DNA of 54,780 nucleotides from JAUVKA01 sp964465145 (GCA_964465145.1 CAYXJR010000017.1:1-54780); one strand, 5' to 3'. Positions 43,436-54,328 are shown, numbered from the stretch's first letter. Numbers and translations are program-made. The notes: a model not told the origin generated them from the sequence alone.

Positions 43436-46112
43436 ATGAAACAGGCCACTATTATAATTCTGGTTTTCCTGTTGTCCATTTCAGTACTGGCTCAAGAAAA
43501 TATTAATCCACAGGAGCTGAGCGACTAGCCGACTGGGAGAATCATCAAAAGATGGTGGAGGAATCACTATTCAAAAGCTTTCCATGGATCCAGATCGGTC
43601 CTGTGCTGAATAGCGGCAGGATTGCCGGTATAGTTGGTGTCCCTGGTAATAGTGATATTGTTTATGCGAGTGCTACAGTTGGAGGCGTGTGGAAAACTGT
43701 GAACGCAGGAACCACCTGGGAACCAATTTTTGATGACCAGATGACCCAAACGATTGGGGATATAGAGGTATGCCCAACCAATCCCGATTTGTTATGGGTT
43801 GGAACAGGTTCGTCAAATTTATCTGGATCAGCTTATCCCGGATCAGGTGTATTTAAAACCACAGATGGCGGTGCTTCATGGGAGCACAAAGGACTGGAAG
43901 ATTGCCAGCATGTTATGAGGATAGCTATTGCAAATGATAATCCAAATCTTGTTTATGTTGCTGCTATGGGAAGTAAATATTACCCTGAGGAAGGCACAAT
44001 CGGTCTTTTCAAAACAAGTGATGGGGGAGAGACCTGGCAAAAAGTCCTTTCGGATAACAGATATACAGGCTGTGCCGATGTTGTTATTCACCCGGAAAAC
44101 AGCAATATAGTATTTGCCTCTACATGGAACAGGAAGGAGACCAGAGGATATGTCTATAAGTCGATAGATGGAGGATCAACCTGGGAGCAACTAACAGATG
44201 GCCTTCCGGATGGTGAGAAAATTGGACGTATTGGCCTTGATATTTCACTAAGCAACCCTGATGTGGTTTATGCATACCTCAATAACCATAACAGCATAGA
44301 AAAAGAAATCCCTCCGGAGGATAATAAGAAAAGAGTAAAAAACCCCAGGGAAGACGGGCTATCACTTAAAGCTATTAGGCGAATGAGTGACAAGAAATTT
44401 CTTGAAGTAGATTCGGTGCTTCTTGCCAGATTTTTGAGTAAACAAGGGATAATCAAATCATTTGGTGTGGATGAAGTGAAACAAATGATCAGAAGTGGTG
44501 AACAAACCACCGAATCTTTATCAGGATGCATTGAAAAGCACTGGACAGGTAATGATAACCAGGGTGGAGACCGGGAGGCAAGAATTGGGGGTGAGGTTTA
44601 TAAGTCTGAGGATGGGGGAAAAAGCTGGAGGAAGACTCATGATGAACCCATATATCTGCTAATCCAAAAAGAATACTGTTGGGCAATGATGGTGGTGCAT
44701 TCATAAGTTACGACAAAGGTGAAAACTGGCTGCATCATAATACCATGCCAATAGGGATGTTTAACAAGATCTCTGTGGATATGGAGGATCCCTACAATAT
44801 TTACGGGGGTACCCAGGATGATTCCCATGTCTACGGGCCCAGCGATCAGAATCTTGCTTTTAATGCTGGTGATAAGTGGAATTATGTATGGTTAGATCGA
44901 TGGTCTGGAGGCGATGGATTGCACATAATGCCAGATGTTAAGGATCCAAATATTGTTTATTATGAGAGTCAGAATGGGGCATTGAGAAGGAAAAACCTTG
45001 AGGAGAATACAAATGTATTTATCCAGCCTAAAAGAGAATTTTGTGAACCCCCTTTGAGAACCGACTGGTCAACCCCGTTTTATGTGTCGTCCACGGAGGA
45101 TAACACAGTTTACTATGGAGCTAATCGACTATTCAAGTCTATTGATAAAGGAGATAACTGGATCGGTATTAGTCCTGACCTGACTAAAGAGGCTGAAGAA
45201 GGGAAGAAGCAAAACGACAAAATAACATCCTTCTCAGTGGACAATATAGATCCGAATCTGATTTATGTTGGTTCCGGTGCCGGATTAGTAAACCTTACCA
45301 GGGATGGTGGGAAAACCTGGAATATGGTAAGTTCAAATCTACCAGAAGGAAGAGCCAATTCTATTAAGATTTCCAAACATACCAAGGGTACAGTTTATGT
45401 GGTATTTTCCGGAAATGGGGCTGATCGTAATCCTTATGTTTTCATGAGCGGGGATTATGGTGAAAGCTGGAAATCGATTAATGGAAATCTCCCACTTGAA
45501 AAAACCAGATCGATTGCAGAAGATCCGGCTAAGGCAGGTGTTCTTTATCTTGGAACAGAGTTGGGCGTTTATGTAAGTTTAAACAATGGTGCTGAGTGGA
45601 TTTCATTGTCAAATGGTTTGCCGGCAGTTTCCGTTGAAGATATCCTGGTACATCCAAGAGAAAATGAATTAGTTATTGGAACTTATGGCCGTGGAATCTA
45701 CAAGATGGATATAAGTCCAATTCAGCAGATTACTGAGGATGTTTTTAGCAAAGAGCTCTATCTGTTTGACATAAAAGAAGCTAAGCTGCCAAAAAGGAGA
45801 GACTATGATGGTGATTGGTATTATGAAACAGCTAAATATCCGGAATTTACATTCTTTATGGATTCTCCAGGTAAGGTTAAATTGGAAATTATGGACAAGT
45901 CTGGCGAGATTGTGAAAACCATTGATGTTGATGGAATCAAAGGGCTAAACCGGGTTGAGTGGGATCTTGTGGAGGAGCCGGCCAGATATTCAAAATCAGC
46001 CTACAAGGGAGGAACGAAATTGTTCCAGGCCGGGACATATACGGTTAAGATTTCAGGGAAAGGGGATGCTTTTTCTAAAGTCCTAATTATCAATAAGTTT
46101 CTTGATAAATAG
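43436..46112 (+). pseudogene. VPS10/BNR-type beta-propeller protein, two frame breaks and a deletion
   Basis: One gene is spread over three frames. It begins with a signal peptide (MKQATIIILVFLLSISVLAQ) and stops at TAG 43526. One missing base near 43519 would restore the frame into ERLADWENHQKMVEESLF. The second part runs to 44706 with repeated Asp-box motifs (TTDGGASWE, TSDGGETWQ, SIDGGSTWE). The third (coding again from about 44658) begins NPKRILLGNDGGAFIS and ends near 46112 with a C-terminal beta-domain. Between the second and third parts some 50-60 residues normally present in the family are missing. Such secreted propellers are common in Bacteroidota; the substrate is unknown. It follows the hydrolase gene by 8 bp, suggesting it once belonged to the same operon. 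Confidence 0.85.
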
Positions 46113-46132
46113 TATGCTGATATGAAAAACAG

Positions 46133-48877
46133 TCAATTCATCCTGCTATTATTGATCAGTTCGATCAGATCCTTGTCGAATAATTGGGTGTTGAAAGGAT
46201 GAGCTTCAGTGCTAAATACATGGTGGTCAAACCCGAACAGTTCATCATCGCTAAACAAGAGATAGAAATACTTCATGGTTTCGGCGAAGAAGTAGGTGGC
46301 CATATAGTCGCGCTTCTCCATTGTACGGACATCTTCTACGGCTGAAAACGCAATATCGGTTTTGCAGAATTTTACTATATCGCGGAAGAATTTGACCCCC
46401 ATCTGACGATATTTATTCTCGCCCGTGATCCGATAAAGGTAGTAGGCCGATTCAATGATCTCTGGATTCAGGTCATACACTGGGTAATTAGGAGTATGTT
46501 TATCATAATCATATACCATAGGTTCGAGTCCGTATTTATTCCAGAGCCATTCCCAGGTATTCTGTAGTTCCTTTGCCCTTGGAATATCTCCTGAGATGGC
46601 TAGGATAGCCGGGAAAAAGGCATCGTAAAGTGTGACTACCGAACTGGTTTTCACACCGGTATCCATGTTGACCCGTCCATACCAAAGCAGGGAATCTTTC
46701 ACCTCAGGTAAGTATTTGTTTATAGCAGCAATGCTGATATCCCACATTTTTTTCATGTCAGGATCATGGAAGAGTAGCCATGCTTTGAACATGTATTCGT
46801 AATAGGAATCTGATCCGGCGCAGATATGACTGCTTGGATTGGTCCATTCGCCAGTCTCGATGTTGATCACCTCACCCACCAGATCGATCTTCGAACGTCG
46901 TTCAAAAACTGCCGTGCTGGCTTTTTTTGCCTTTTGGTAGTATACAGGGTTCTCTGTGAAATAACTCAGTACTCCCATTTCAATCAGATAGGTACCCGCT
47001 TCTGCGACATTAACTTTTTCACCCTTTACTGCACCGGTTTTCAGATTGACCCAATAATACGGGATCCCGGTGGGGGAGTCAAATGCCGGAAGGATCCTCT
47101 TTCCGAAATCTTCCGCTTTCGCCAGGATAACAGGGTTTCCGGTATACTGGTACATGGCAAGCAATCCCCCGAGTACACGAATATTGACCTCAAACACCTT
47201 CACGTCAATATCCTTGTTAAAATCCAAACTATCAATCACATACCGCTCAATTTCTTTGGCCTCAGTATCCAGGCCCATCACTTTCAACGTGCTGTAGGCA
47301 TCAATGGGAGATATGTATAAAGGTTCTTCATACCAGTTCTTCGAGGATCGGGTGATGGGCAGTAGCACATCACTTCCCCAGGCATATTTTTTATAAGCTT
47401 CCCAGGAGCGTTTGGTCTCCATCTTTACAAGAGTGGCCATATCCATTCCGGATACCGAAAGGTCAATGGGCCAATCATCGGTACGGAAGGAGGAGGCAGG
47501 AAGGCCCTCTTTATTGAAGAGGTTTGGTTCGTCACCGTTATGGAAGGCAAAACGTACCGCCAGGGGTTCTGGTACAAATTCGGAGGAAACAATAACCTTG
47601 TCTCCTTTGATCTTTGCCTCTGCCGTCTGGAAGATCTTGTCGGCACCCGCAATTTCGAAATGGGTCAGGGGAGTGCCCCTAGACATGAGTCCGCTTCCCA
47701 CATGATCAAAGCTCAGTATTGCTTTATTACTTTTGGTTTCAAGCGACTTATACAAAGGTCCGGAATAGACGATCTTGCTTCGTCCATAATCCCTGGCCAA
47801 TGCCCATAGGGCCAATCGGTGGCCCACCTCGCGTTTATTTGTAGGATGGATATTTGTCGGGTTGCCAATATCCATTGTAACTGCCATGCCGGTATTGGGT
47901 ACACTCAGGGTTTTTCTCTGCGCATCCCGGGTAAAAGCACCCATATCAGGTTCATTGTAATTGAAAGGGGCGATCTGAACAAAGTAGAAAGGGAATTCAC
48001 CCTGGCCCCACTCATTTCTCCAGTCACGGATCAGTAAGGACATCAGGTCTGTATAGAGGTCGGGCCTGTCCCTGTTAGCTTCTCCCTGGTACCAGATGGC
48101 TCCACGGATACCGAAGGGGATCAAGGGCTTAAGCATACCATTGTACAAACTTGCAGGAGTTTGATGGTTTCTTGGCAGGTTGCCGGGTGCAGAATTCCGG
48201 ATTCGGCTTTGATAAGTGTCGATATAATATTGTCCGCTTGGAGCTGAAGCCAGCATTTGTTCATTTACCCACGCCTGGGCTGAAGAGCCGCCCCAACTCA
48301 CATGAATAAGTCCAATTGGAACATCCAAATTCCAGTACAGTTCTTTGCCAAAATAGTAGGCAACGGCACTGAAGGTTTTAGCCGATGTGGAATCGCATAG
48401 GACCCACTTTCCGTATATATCTTTTTTTGGTTCATCGGCATTTTCCCGCGCAACATAAAATAGGCGGATATCCGGTTCGTTGGCAAATCGAAGTTCATCC
48501 TGCCAGTTATCCGATTGTGTGAGAGCAAATTGCATATTGGACTGCCCGGAGCAGATCCAAACCTCTCCGATCATCACATTTTTCAGGGTATGTTCGTTAA
48601 TGCTCAGCGTATATGGTCCGCCTGCCGCCGGAGTGGAGATTTTTGTTGTCCATTTTCCTTCACCATCGGTAACCGTAGTCACTTTTTGATCCGACCAACC
48701 TGGTTTAATAGTTATCTGAGTCCCGGGTTTTGCCCAACCCCAGATAGGAGCTTCAAACTGCTGCTGGAGTACCATCTGATCGTTGAAGATCGATGGGAGT
48801 TGAACCTGGGCATTTACATTAATCAGCGCAAGACAAAAAATAGCCAAAGTGATAATAGGAAAGCGAAGGGTTTTCAT
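46133..48877 (-). CDS. Sialate O-acetylesterase fused to GH47 alpha-mannosidase
   Basis: 914 residues with a signal peptide (to VNA, residue 23). Residues 25-470 are a complete SGNH sialate O-acetylesterase: GEVWICSGQSNMQF (Ser113), VSWGGSSAQAW, AIWYQGEANRD and DIGNPTNIHPTNK (D336, H344), ending at the usual SFRTDDWP. Residues about 483-914 are a complete class I (GH47) alpha-1,2-mannosidase: WEAYKKYAWGSD, IDAYSTLKVMGL, VFEVNIRVLGGLLAMYQ, GSDSYYEYMFKAWLL, NPEIIESAYYLYR and the calcium-site block FSTEAHPF. Both modules have family-typical length. A dual deacetylase/mannosidase acting on N-glycans or mannans is likely. It is on the opposite strand to the sulfatase run and convergent with the broken propeller. 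Confidence 0.88.
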   Translation of the reverse strand: MKTLRFPIITLAIFCLALINVNAQVQLPSIFNDQMVLQQQFEAPIWGWAKPGTQITIKPGWSDQKVTTVTDGEGKWTTKISTPAAGGPYTLSINEHTLKNVMIGEVWICSGQSNMQFALTQSDNWQDELRFANEPDIRLFYVARENADEPKKDIYGKWVLCDSTSAKTFSAVAYYFGKELYWNLDVPIGLIHVSWGGSSAQAWVNEQMLASAPSGQYYIDTYQSRIRNSAPGNLPRNHQTPASLYNGMLKPLIPFGIRGAIWYQGEANRDRPDLYTDLMSLLIRDWRNEWGQGEFPFYFVQIAPFNYNEPDMGAFTRDAQRKTLSVPNTGMAVTMDIGNPTNIHPTNKREVGHRLALWALARDYGRSKIVYSGPLYKSLETKSNKAILSFDHVGSGLMSRGTPLTHFEIAGADKIFQTAEAKIKGDKVIVSSEFVPEPLAVRFAFHNGDEPNLFNKEGLPASSFRTDDWPIDLSVSGMDMATLVKMETKRSWEAYKKYAWGSDVLLPITRSSKNWYEEPLYISPIDAYSTLKVMGLDTEAKEIERYVIDSLDFNKDIDVKVFEVNIRVLGGLLAMYQYTGNPVILAKAEDFGKRILPAFDSPTGIPYYWVNLKTGAVKGEKVNVAEAGTYLIEMGVLSYFTENPVYYQKAKKASTAVFERRSKIDLVGEVINIETGEWTNPSSHICAGSDSYYEYMFKAWLLFHDPDMKKMWDISIAAINKYLPEVKDSLLWYGRVNMDTGVKTSSVVTLYDAFFPAILAISGDIPRAKELQNTWEWLWNKYGLEPMVYDYDKHTPNYPVYDLNPEIIESAYYLYRITGENKYRQMGVKFFRDIVKFCKTDIAFSAVEDVRTMEKRDYMATYFFAETMKYFYLLFSDDELFGFDHHVFSTEAHPFNTQLFDKDLIELINNSRMN

Positions 48878-49082
48878 AATTTTTTCAGGTTTTTCATCTG
48901 AACCAAATATACCGATAATAAACCTATAGAATCGATTGCATGAATTTCAAAGTTTCATTTTTTAGTGAGATTTTCTCATAAATTGAAGTCAATCCTTTAT
49001 TTTTTTGTAATTCGATTCACCGGTTTTTCAATGCAGATCATAATCGGGTTTTTATTGTAACTTATTCCTGGGTTTTGAGTCT

Positions 49083-49090
49083 TATCTTTA
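49083..49090 (+). promoter_or_regulatory. Possible -7 element of the permease gene
   Basis: TATCTTTA matches seven of eight positions of TAnnTTTG, 25 bp before the ATG at 49116. No well-spaced -33 TTTG was found, so support is modest. Confidence 0.35.
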
Positions 49091-49115
49091 TGCTGCTAAT
49101 GCTTATACTATTGCT

Positions 49116-51485
49116 ATGTTAAAAAATCTCCTGAAAACCACCCTAAGGAACATAAGTAAAAACTTCTTATACAGCTTCTTAAATATTCTTGGACTGACCC
49201 TGGGAATCACCAGTGCACTTTTCCTGATTGTTTATGTGACCGATGAGCTGAGTTACGATAAATACCACGAAAATGCAGACAGGATTTACCGGGTACAATC
49301 CCACATCACTGAAACCGACGATGAGTTTACCTGGCTGGTTGCCCAGGTACCTTTTGCCCCTCAAGTTGTCCAGGACTATCCGGATGTTGAAAGTGCATGC
49401 AGGTTCATCAATTTCCCCAGATCTTTATTCATCCAGGGGGAAATTGAATTTCTGGAGGAAAATTTCTATTATGCTGATACCACTGTCTTCGATATATTCT
49501 CCTATACCTTTATCTCAGGAAATCCAGAAAATGCCCTTGCCCGGCCCAATGATATTGTTCTCACGAAAACGATTGCAACAAAGTATTTTGGGGAAAGTGA
49601 CCCATTGGGGCAAACTCTTAAGGCGGGCGATACATTCTACGAAGTTACCGGGATAATTGAGGATGTTCCAACAAACAGCCACTTCCGCTTTAATGCGCTG
49701 GTTTCCCGGTTGAGCTTGCCTGAGCAATTCGGAAACTGGGGAAACTTTGGAGTATTTACATATCTCCTCTTCCCAGAAAATGTAAATGTTGATGATTTTC
49801 AGGTCAAAATGCAGGAGATGTATACGAAATACATGGCCCCCATTTTTGAAGAAATGGGGATCACGATTGAATATGAGCTGGAGCCAATCAAGCGGATTCA
49901 CTTGTATTCAGATAATGCTCAGGAACCCGAACCTACAGGTAGTATGGTTTATGTGTATATTTTTGGTTTGGTGGCTTTGTTCCTTATCCTTATCGCGGCA
50001 ATGAATTACATGAACCTGGCAACGGCTCGTTCAGCGAGGAGGGCAAGAGAAGTTGGGCTTAGAAAAGTTGTTGGGTCGAGCCGGGGTGCTTTGATAGCTC
50101 AATTCCTTACAGAATCAACAACATTAACTATTATATCTCTGATAATCAGCAGCGTATTAATGATACTTCTTTTGCCCAGCTTTAATCAAATTGCGGGAAA
50201 AAGCTTTAATGCATCCATTTTAGTGGCACCCGTCGTTCTGTCGAGTATTATTGGACTGATTATTTTGGTTGGGATATTGGGCGGTAGTTATCCTGCTTTT
50301 TACCTTTCCAAGTTTTCACCGGCTCATGTTATGAAATCGGAATCCGGTTCGTCAAAATCGGGCTCATTTATGAGAAAGATCCTGGTGGTTGTCCAGTTCA
50401 GCATATCCATTGCCATGATTGTCTGCACCCTGGTTGTTTACTCTCAACTGAAACATTTAAGAAATAAAGACCAGGGCTGGAACATGGATAACGTGATATC
50501 ACTGAACCTGCCTAACGGGGAAGCACCACCCCAGATGACTCTATTAAAACAAAAACTTTTAAAGGGGACTGATATTTTAAATGTTGGTGCAACCAATACT
50601 CCTATTGGGGAAGGATCTGGCAAGGTACTATTCAATATAGAGACTTCTGACGGTATGGCTCAGAGAGGAGTGAATTTTGCCGTAATAGATCATGACTTTA
50701 TCGAAACACTGGATATCCAGATGGTTGAGGGGAGGGATTTTAGTGAAGATATACCTTCCGATACCCTCATGGGCGTTTTAGTAAATCAGACTCTGGCAGA
50801 GCGAATGGGTTGGGAAGAACCAATAGGTAAGAAAGTGGAACTGGGTGACGAAAACACTATACGGGCTGATGTTGTAGGGGTAATGAAAGATTATCATCAA
50901 ACCGGGATGTACAATGAAGTTGAGTCTCTCCTGATGATTTACCGGGTTGATGTAACTATATTGTATGTGAAATTAGGTAATAATACTAATGCCTCCCTTG
51001 AATTTTGCGAGCAGTCATGGAATGAGGTTTTCCCAAACCATCCTTTCAATTATGAGTTTCTGGAGGAGCGTTTCGAGGAACAGTTCACGGCGGATAAAAA
51101 CAGGGGTACGGTATTTACTTTGTTTACTGCTTTGGCAATTTTTATTGCCTGTTTGGGCTTATTCGGATTGGCTTCTTTTACAGTGGAAAAAAGAACAGGT
51201 GAAATTGGAATAAGAAAAGTACTGGGAGCAACAGAAAGAGCTATTGTAAGTTTGATATCAAAGGAATTTCTGGTCCTGATTACAATTTCAATGATCATCG
51301 CATTTCCAGTATCATGGTATTTTATGAAAAACTGGTTGGAAAACTATGTTTACAGCATCTCCTTAGGATTTATGCTATTTTTTATACCGGGATTGATTGC
51401 AATTGTACTGACAGCTATTACTATCAGCTTTCATGCTTATAAAGCGGCAAGCACAAACCCTGCTGATACTATAAAAAACAAGTAG
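49116..51485 (+). CDS. MacB/FtsX-type ABC transporter permease
   Basis: 789 residues. The N-terminus MLKNLLKTTLRNISKNFLYSFLNILGL and first helix lead to a periplasmic MacB-type domain (YDKYHENADRIYRV, ITGI-like YEVTGIIEDVPTNSHF). Two FtsX permease units follow, with MNLATARSARRAREVGLRKVVGSSRG and FTVEKRTGEIGIRKVLGAT as their coupling-helix motifs. The C-terminus is SFHAYKAASTNPADTIKNK. These large Bacteroidota permeases work with a separate ATPase and export peptides, lipids or toxic compounds. No ATPase is adjacent, so it relies on one elsewhere. Confidence 0.93.
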   Translation: MLKNLLKTTLRNISKNFLYSFLNILGLTLGITSALFLIVYVTDELSYDKYHENADRIYRVQSHITETDDEFTWLVAQVPFAPQVVQDYPDVESACRFINFPRSLFIQGEIEFLEENFYYADTTVFDIFSYTFISGNPENALARPNDIVLTKTIATKYFGESDPLGQTLKAGDTFYEVTGIIEDVPTNSHFRFNALVSRLSLPEQFGNWGNFGVFTYLLFPENVNVDDFQVKMQEMYTKYMAPIFEEMGITIEYELEPIKRIHLYSDNAQEPEPTGSMVYVYIFGLVALFLILIAAMNYMNLATARSARRAREVGLRKVVGSSRGALIAQFLTESTTLTIISLIISSVLMILLLPSFNQIAGKSFNASILVAPVVLSSIIGLIILVGILGGSYPAFYLSKFSPAHVMKSESGSSKSGSFMRKILVVVQFSISIAMIVCTLVVYSQLKHLRNKDQGWNMDNVISLNLPNGEAPPQMTLLKQKLLKGTDILNVGATNTPIGEGSGKVLFNIETSDGMAQRGVNFAVIDHDFIETLDIQMVEGRDFSEDIPSDTLMGVLVNQTLAERMGWEEPIGKKVELGDENTIRADVVGVMKDYHQTGMYNEVESLLMIYRVDVTILYVKLGNNTNASLEFCEQSWNEVFPNHPFNYEFLEERFEEQFTADKNRGTVFTLFTALAIFIACLGLFGLASFTVEKRTGEIGIRKVLGATERAIVSLISKEFLVLITISMIIAFPVSWYFMKNWLENYVYSISLGFMLFFIPGLIAIVLTAITISFHAYKAASTNPADTIKNK

Positions 51486-51533
51486 ATAATAGATAATTCT
51501 GATTATTGGAAGAAAAAATTCAGCTAAATCTGT

Positions 51534-51728
51534 CTATTCGTGCCTAATCACAGAAGCAGGATTCATCCTTGCTGATCGATAGGCATGGTAACTTACTGTT
51601 AGTGTTACTACTAGCAGAGCCATGATTCCGGAAATAATAAAAGGCCATAATCCTATTAGTGTTTTTTTGATAGGATAATGATAAGGAAATCTATAACTTA
51701 GTATAAGTGTTGCCCTTCCCTTTGTCAT
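51534..51728 (-). pseudogene. C-terminal scrap of a second FtsX-type permease
   Basis: The 64-codon frame ends LLVVTLTVSYHAYRSARMNPASVIRHE, the standard last helix and tail of MacB/FtsX permeases, preceded by YRFPYHYPIKKTLIG and part of one membrane segment. The other about 720 residues are absent. It lies 48 bp from an intact permease but on the opposite strand, so it is not that gene's own end. Probably a deletion or recombination leftover. Confidence 0.8.
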
Positions 51729-51750
51729 ACTTAACCTTATATCAGGCTCT

Positions 51751-53123
51751 ATGAAAATAGCAATTTCAAACCCGGGTCTTTATTTTGTTATGTTTTATCT
51801 CCTTTCTTTTGCTGTCATACTGACCTGGGTTATAGTATTCAGCCTGAGGCGGGGATATCCGTTAAGGTCGGTTTTATTAATGCTGACCACAATTGCCCTT
51901 TTTACGATAATTGGATCGAGGTTATTTACTATTCCAATTAACGAATGGGGCCGTTTGATAGGCTCCGGTTCAACTCCTGAATTCAATAACAGGTCAGCTG
52001 TCGGGGGGTTATTGTTTGGTATAGCCGGATTGTTATTTGCACAGAAGTTTTTCGGTTTTGGCCGTCCCATCCTCGACCTGTATGCCTGGATTACGCCAAT
52101 AGGCCTTGGAATCCAGAAAGCAGGCTGTTTTGTTAACGGCTGCTGCTATGGTAAGCCTACTTCACTGCCATGGGGTGTGCAATACGGTGAAGGGGCCCAT
52201 GCCCACTTTGATCAATGGTCGGCGGGTATAATTGATCAGAATGCGATCCTGTCCAATGCAGTCCATCCGGTCCAGCTATATGAGATGATATTTCTGTTTG
52301 CAATAGCGTTTATCGTATGGAAAACGCACAGGATCTGGAAAAAGGAGGGCAGTGCACTACTGTTTTCCTTTATGCTCTTTTTCTTTTTCAGGTTTGCCCT
52401 GGAAATGAGGTTCATCCCGGCCGTATTGCTTACAGGATTTTATCTTTATAAAGCGGTCACTGTGCAAAAATACCGCCTGGCCACCAGCCTGCTTCTTGTT
52501 CTTCCATTTTTTCTCATGTCGCAGTCGTTTCCCTCAGATTCAGTAAAAGTGTTAAAATATAACCGTATAGATCTTGGAACATCGATCGGCAGTTTATACA
52601 GTGAGCTGGCATATAATCCCCATGAAGGGTACTGTGGCACTGCATATACAAGAGATGATTATAAACAGGTTTACCGGATGGTCGGGGCAGGTTTTTCTCA
52701 AATAACCGAAAAGCATAAACAGATCAGTACGTATGGTATTAATGTCTATGCCGGCCCGAACAATGAGAATAATTTATCCTTTAACCGGGAAAATTCTTTT
52801 TTCCTTTTTGGGATCAACCCTTATATGAAGTACGACTGGAACTGGGTTGGCATGGATTCAGTTTCCCCTCGCCTTATCCGGGCCTTACCATGGAAACGAG
52901 CATAGGTTCGGGTTTCGGCCAGAAAAAAGATTATGGACTCAGGTTCGGAATATCCTTCCCCACCGGAACAAAATTTCTGTTGGCAGAAGGGGTTATAAAT
53001 AAACAGGTTGGGTTCAATATTATGTATTTATTCGGTTACCAGACGGTTCCATATGATCAAAAATCACCCTTCAGATTGGTTTTTGGAATGAATTACAGGT
53101 TCGGATTTAGTGAGGGGAATTAA
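51751..53123 (+). pseudogene. Lgt-like membrane protein joined to a beta-barrel-like tail, frameshifted
   Basis: Residues 1-245 have the seven-helix layout of prolipoprotein diacylglyceryl transferase, with RSAVGGLLFG and AGCFVNGCCYGKP at the place of the Lgt signature; the classic GRxGNFxNxE is not kept, so catalysis is doubtful. Then comes a signal-peptide-like stretch (LLLVLPFFLMSQSFPSD) and a beta-rich part (YRMVGAGFSQITEKHKQ, NPYMKYDWNWVG). The frame ends at 52905. Restoring one G near 52855 (GGATTC to GGGATTC) gives GFSFPSPYPGLTMETSIGSGF and continues to a typical barrel end at 53123 (FRLVFGMNYRFGF). The single-base loss in a G run may be a true mutation or a sequencing error. Confidence 0.68.
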
Positions 53124-53363
53124 ATATTGATATATCCGGTAATTGAAAACAACCTTAATCACCAGCAAATTGCCGGCTCCCGGATAGTTTTTTAATTCCG
53201 CCTGGCACATGGAGGTAACGAACCGGCTTCCACAAATTCGACAATGAGCCAAATATATTGTCTGTTATCCGAAAAATCAATGACTATAAGCATAAATTGA
53301 AAGCCTTTGAATAATTACCTTTTGATTTTTGTAATTTGCCAGGGCTTAAAATTTGTATTCAAA

Positions 53364-54314
53364 ATGTATAAATATTTATTTGGTCCTGTACCATCAAGAC
53401 GTTTAGGGATGTCACTGGGAGTTGACCTCGTGCCTAAAAAGCTGTGTTCGCTCGACTGTGTATATTGTGAAGTTGGGAAAACCACCGGTCTTACTACTGA
53501 AAGGAAGGAGTATATACCTTTTGATAAGATTGTCAGCGAATTGGGCCACTATTTTTCCAGTAATCCGGATCCTGATTATATTACCTTCTCAGGATCTGGT
53601 GAACCCACCCTTAATTCCCGTCTCGGGGATGTGATAAGCTTTATAAAGAAATCAAAACCTGGTATCCCGGTTGCAGTACTGACAAATGGCACCTTATTGG
53701 GGGACAAGGTTCTTCAGCAGGAATTATTGAAGGCTGATCTTGTGATGCCCTCGCTTGATGCAGTGAGCGAGTCAACATTCAATAAAATTAACAGGCCCGC
53801 AGAAGATCTGGACCTGGGTAAAATGATTGAAGGCCTGGTTGATTTCAGAAAAATATTCAGGGGAAAGATCTGGCTGGAAATTTTTATATTGCCAGGGTAT
53901 AACTACGATGATATTGAGTTAATTGCATTCAGGGAGGCGATCATCAGGATAAAGCCCGATTCAGTTCAGTTAAACACACTCGACCGGCCTGGAACAGAAC
54001 CTGGCCTTGTTTCAGCCAGCCAGGCACAAATGGACAGGATAAAAGATATTTGGGCACTGGATAATGTTGAGATTATTGCCTCAACTTTAAAAAAGCATAA
54101 AAAAGATGCCTTCAGAAAGGACATTGAAAATACCATACTCGGAACAATTTCCAGACGGCCCTGTACCGTGGAGGACCTTTCGGAAATACTTAATATCCCT
54201 ATAGCAGAAATCTCTAAATACTTGCGGGCCCTGGAAACTGAAAGTAAGGTTAAATCAGTACTGCAGGAAAGAGGGGTGTTTTATCAATTGGGAAATAGGG
54301 AAATAGGGAAATAG
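53364..54314 (+). CDS. Radical SAM protein with C-terminal winged-helix domain
   Basis: 316 residues from MYKYLFGPVPSRRLG. The 4Fe-4S site is CSLDCVYC (Cx3Cx2C). TFSGSGEPTLN is the SAM-binding GE-type motif, and the barrel continues to LNTLDRPGTEPGLV. The tail (about 255-300, TISRRPCTVEDLSEIL) resembles a winged helix. The family (often annotated as radical SAM, AmmeMemoRadiSam/PflA-like, or MoaA-like) has no firmly known substrate. The ATG at 53364 matches the conserved GPVPSRRLG start; an in-frame extension to 53307 adds a hydrophobic stretch not seen in the family. The last residues (GNREIGK) are encoded by an octamer repeat. Confidence 0.88.
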   Translation: MYKYLFGPVPSRRLGMSLGVDLVPKKLCSLDCVYCEVGKTTGLTTERKEYIPFDKIVSELGHYFSSNPDPDYITFSGSGEPTLNSRLGDVISFIKKSKPGIPVAVLTNGTLLGDKVLQQELLKADLVMPSLDAVSESTFNKINRPAEDLDLGKMIEGLVDFRKIFRGKIWLEIFILPGYNYDDIELIAFREAIIRIKPDSVQLNTLDRPGTEPGLVSASQAQMDRIKDIWALDNVEIIASTLKKHKKDAFRKDIENTILGTISRRPCTVEDLSEILNIPIAEISKYLRALETESKVKSVLQERGVFYQLGNREIGK

Positions 54315-54319
54315 GGAAT
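54290..54319. repeat. Tandem GGGAAATA octamers at the end of the radical SAM gene
   Basis: Three perfect GGGAAATA copies plus a partial fourth. The stop codon (54312-54314) and the C-terminal residues GNREIGK of the radical SAM protein are made by the array. Confidence 0.9.
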
Positions 54320-54328
54320 TGGCATCTC

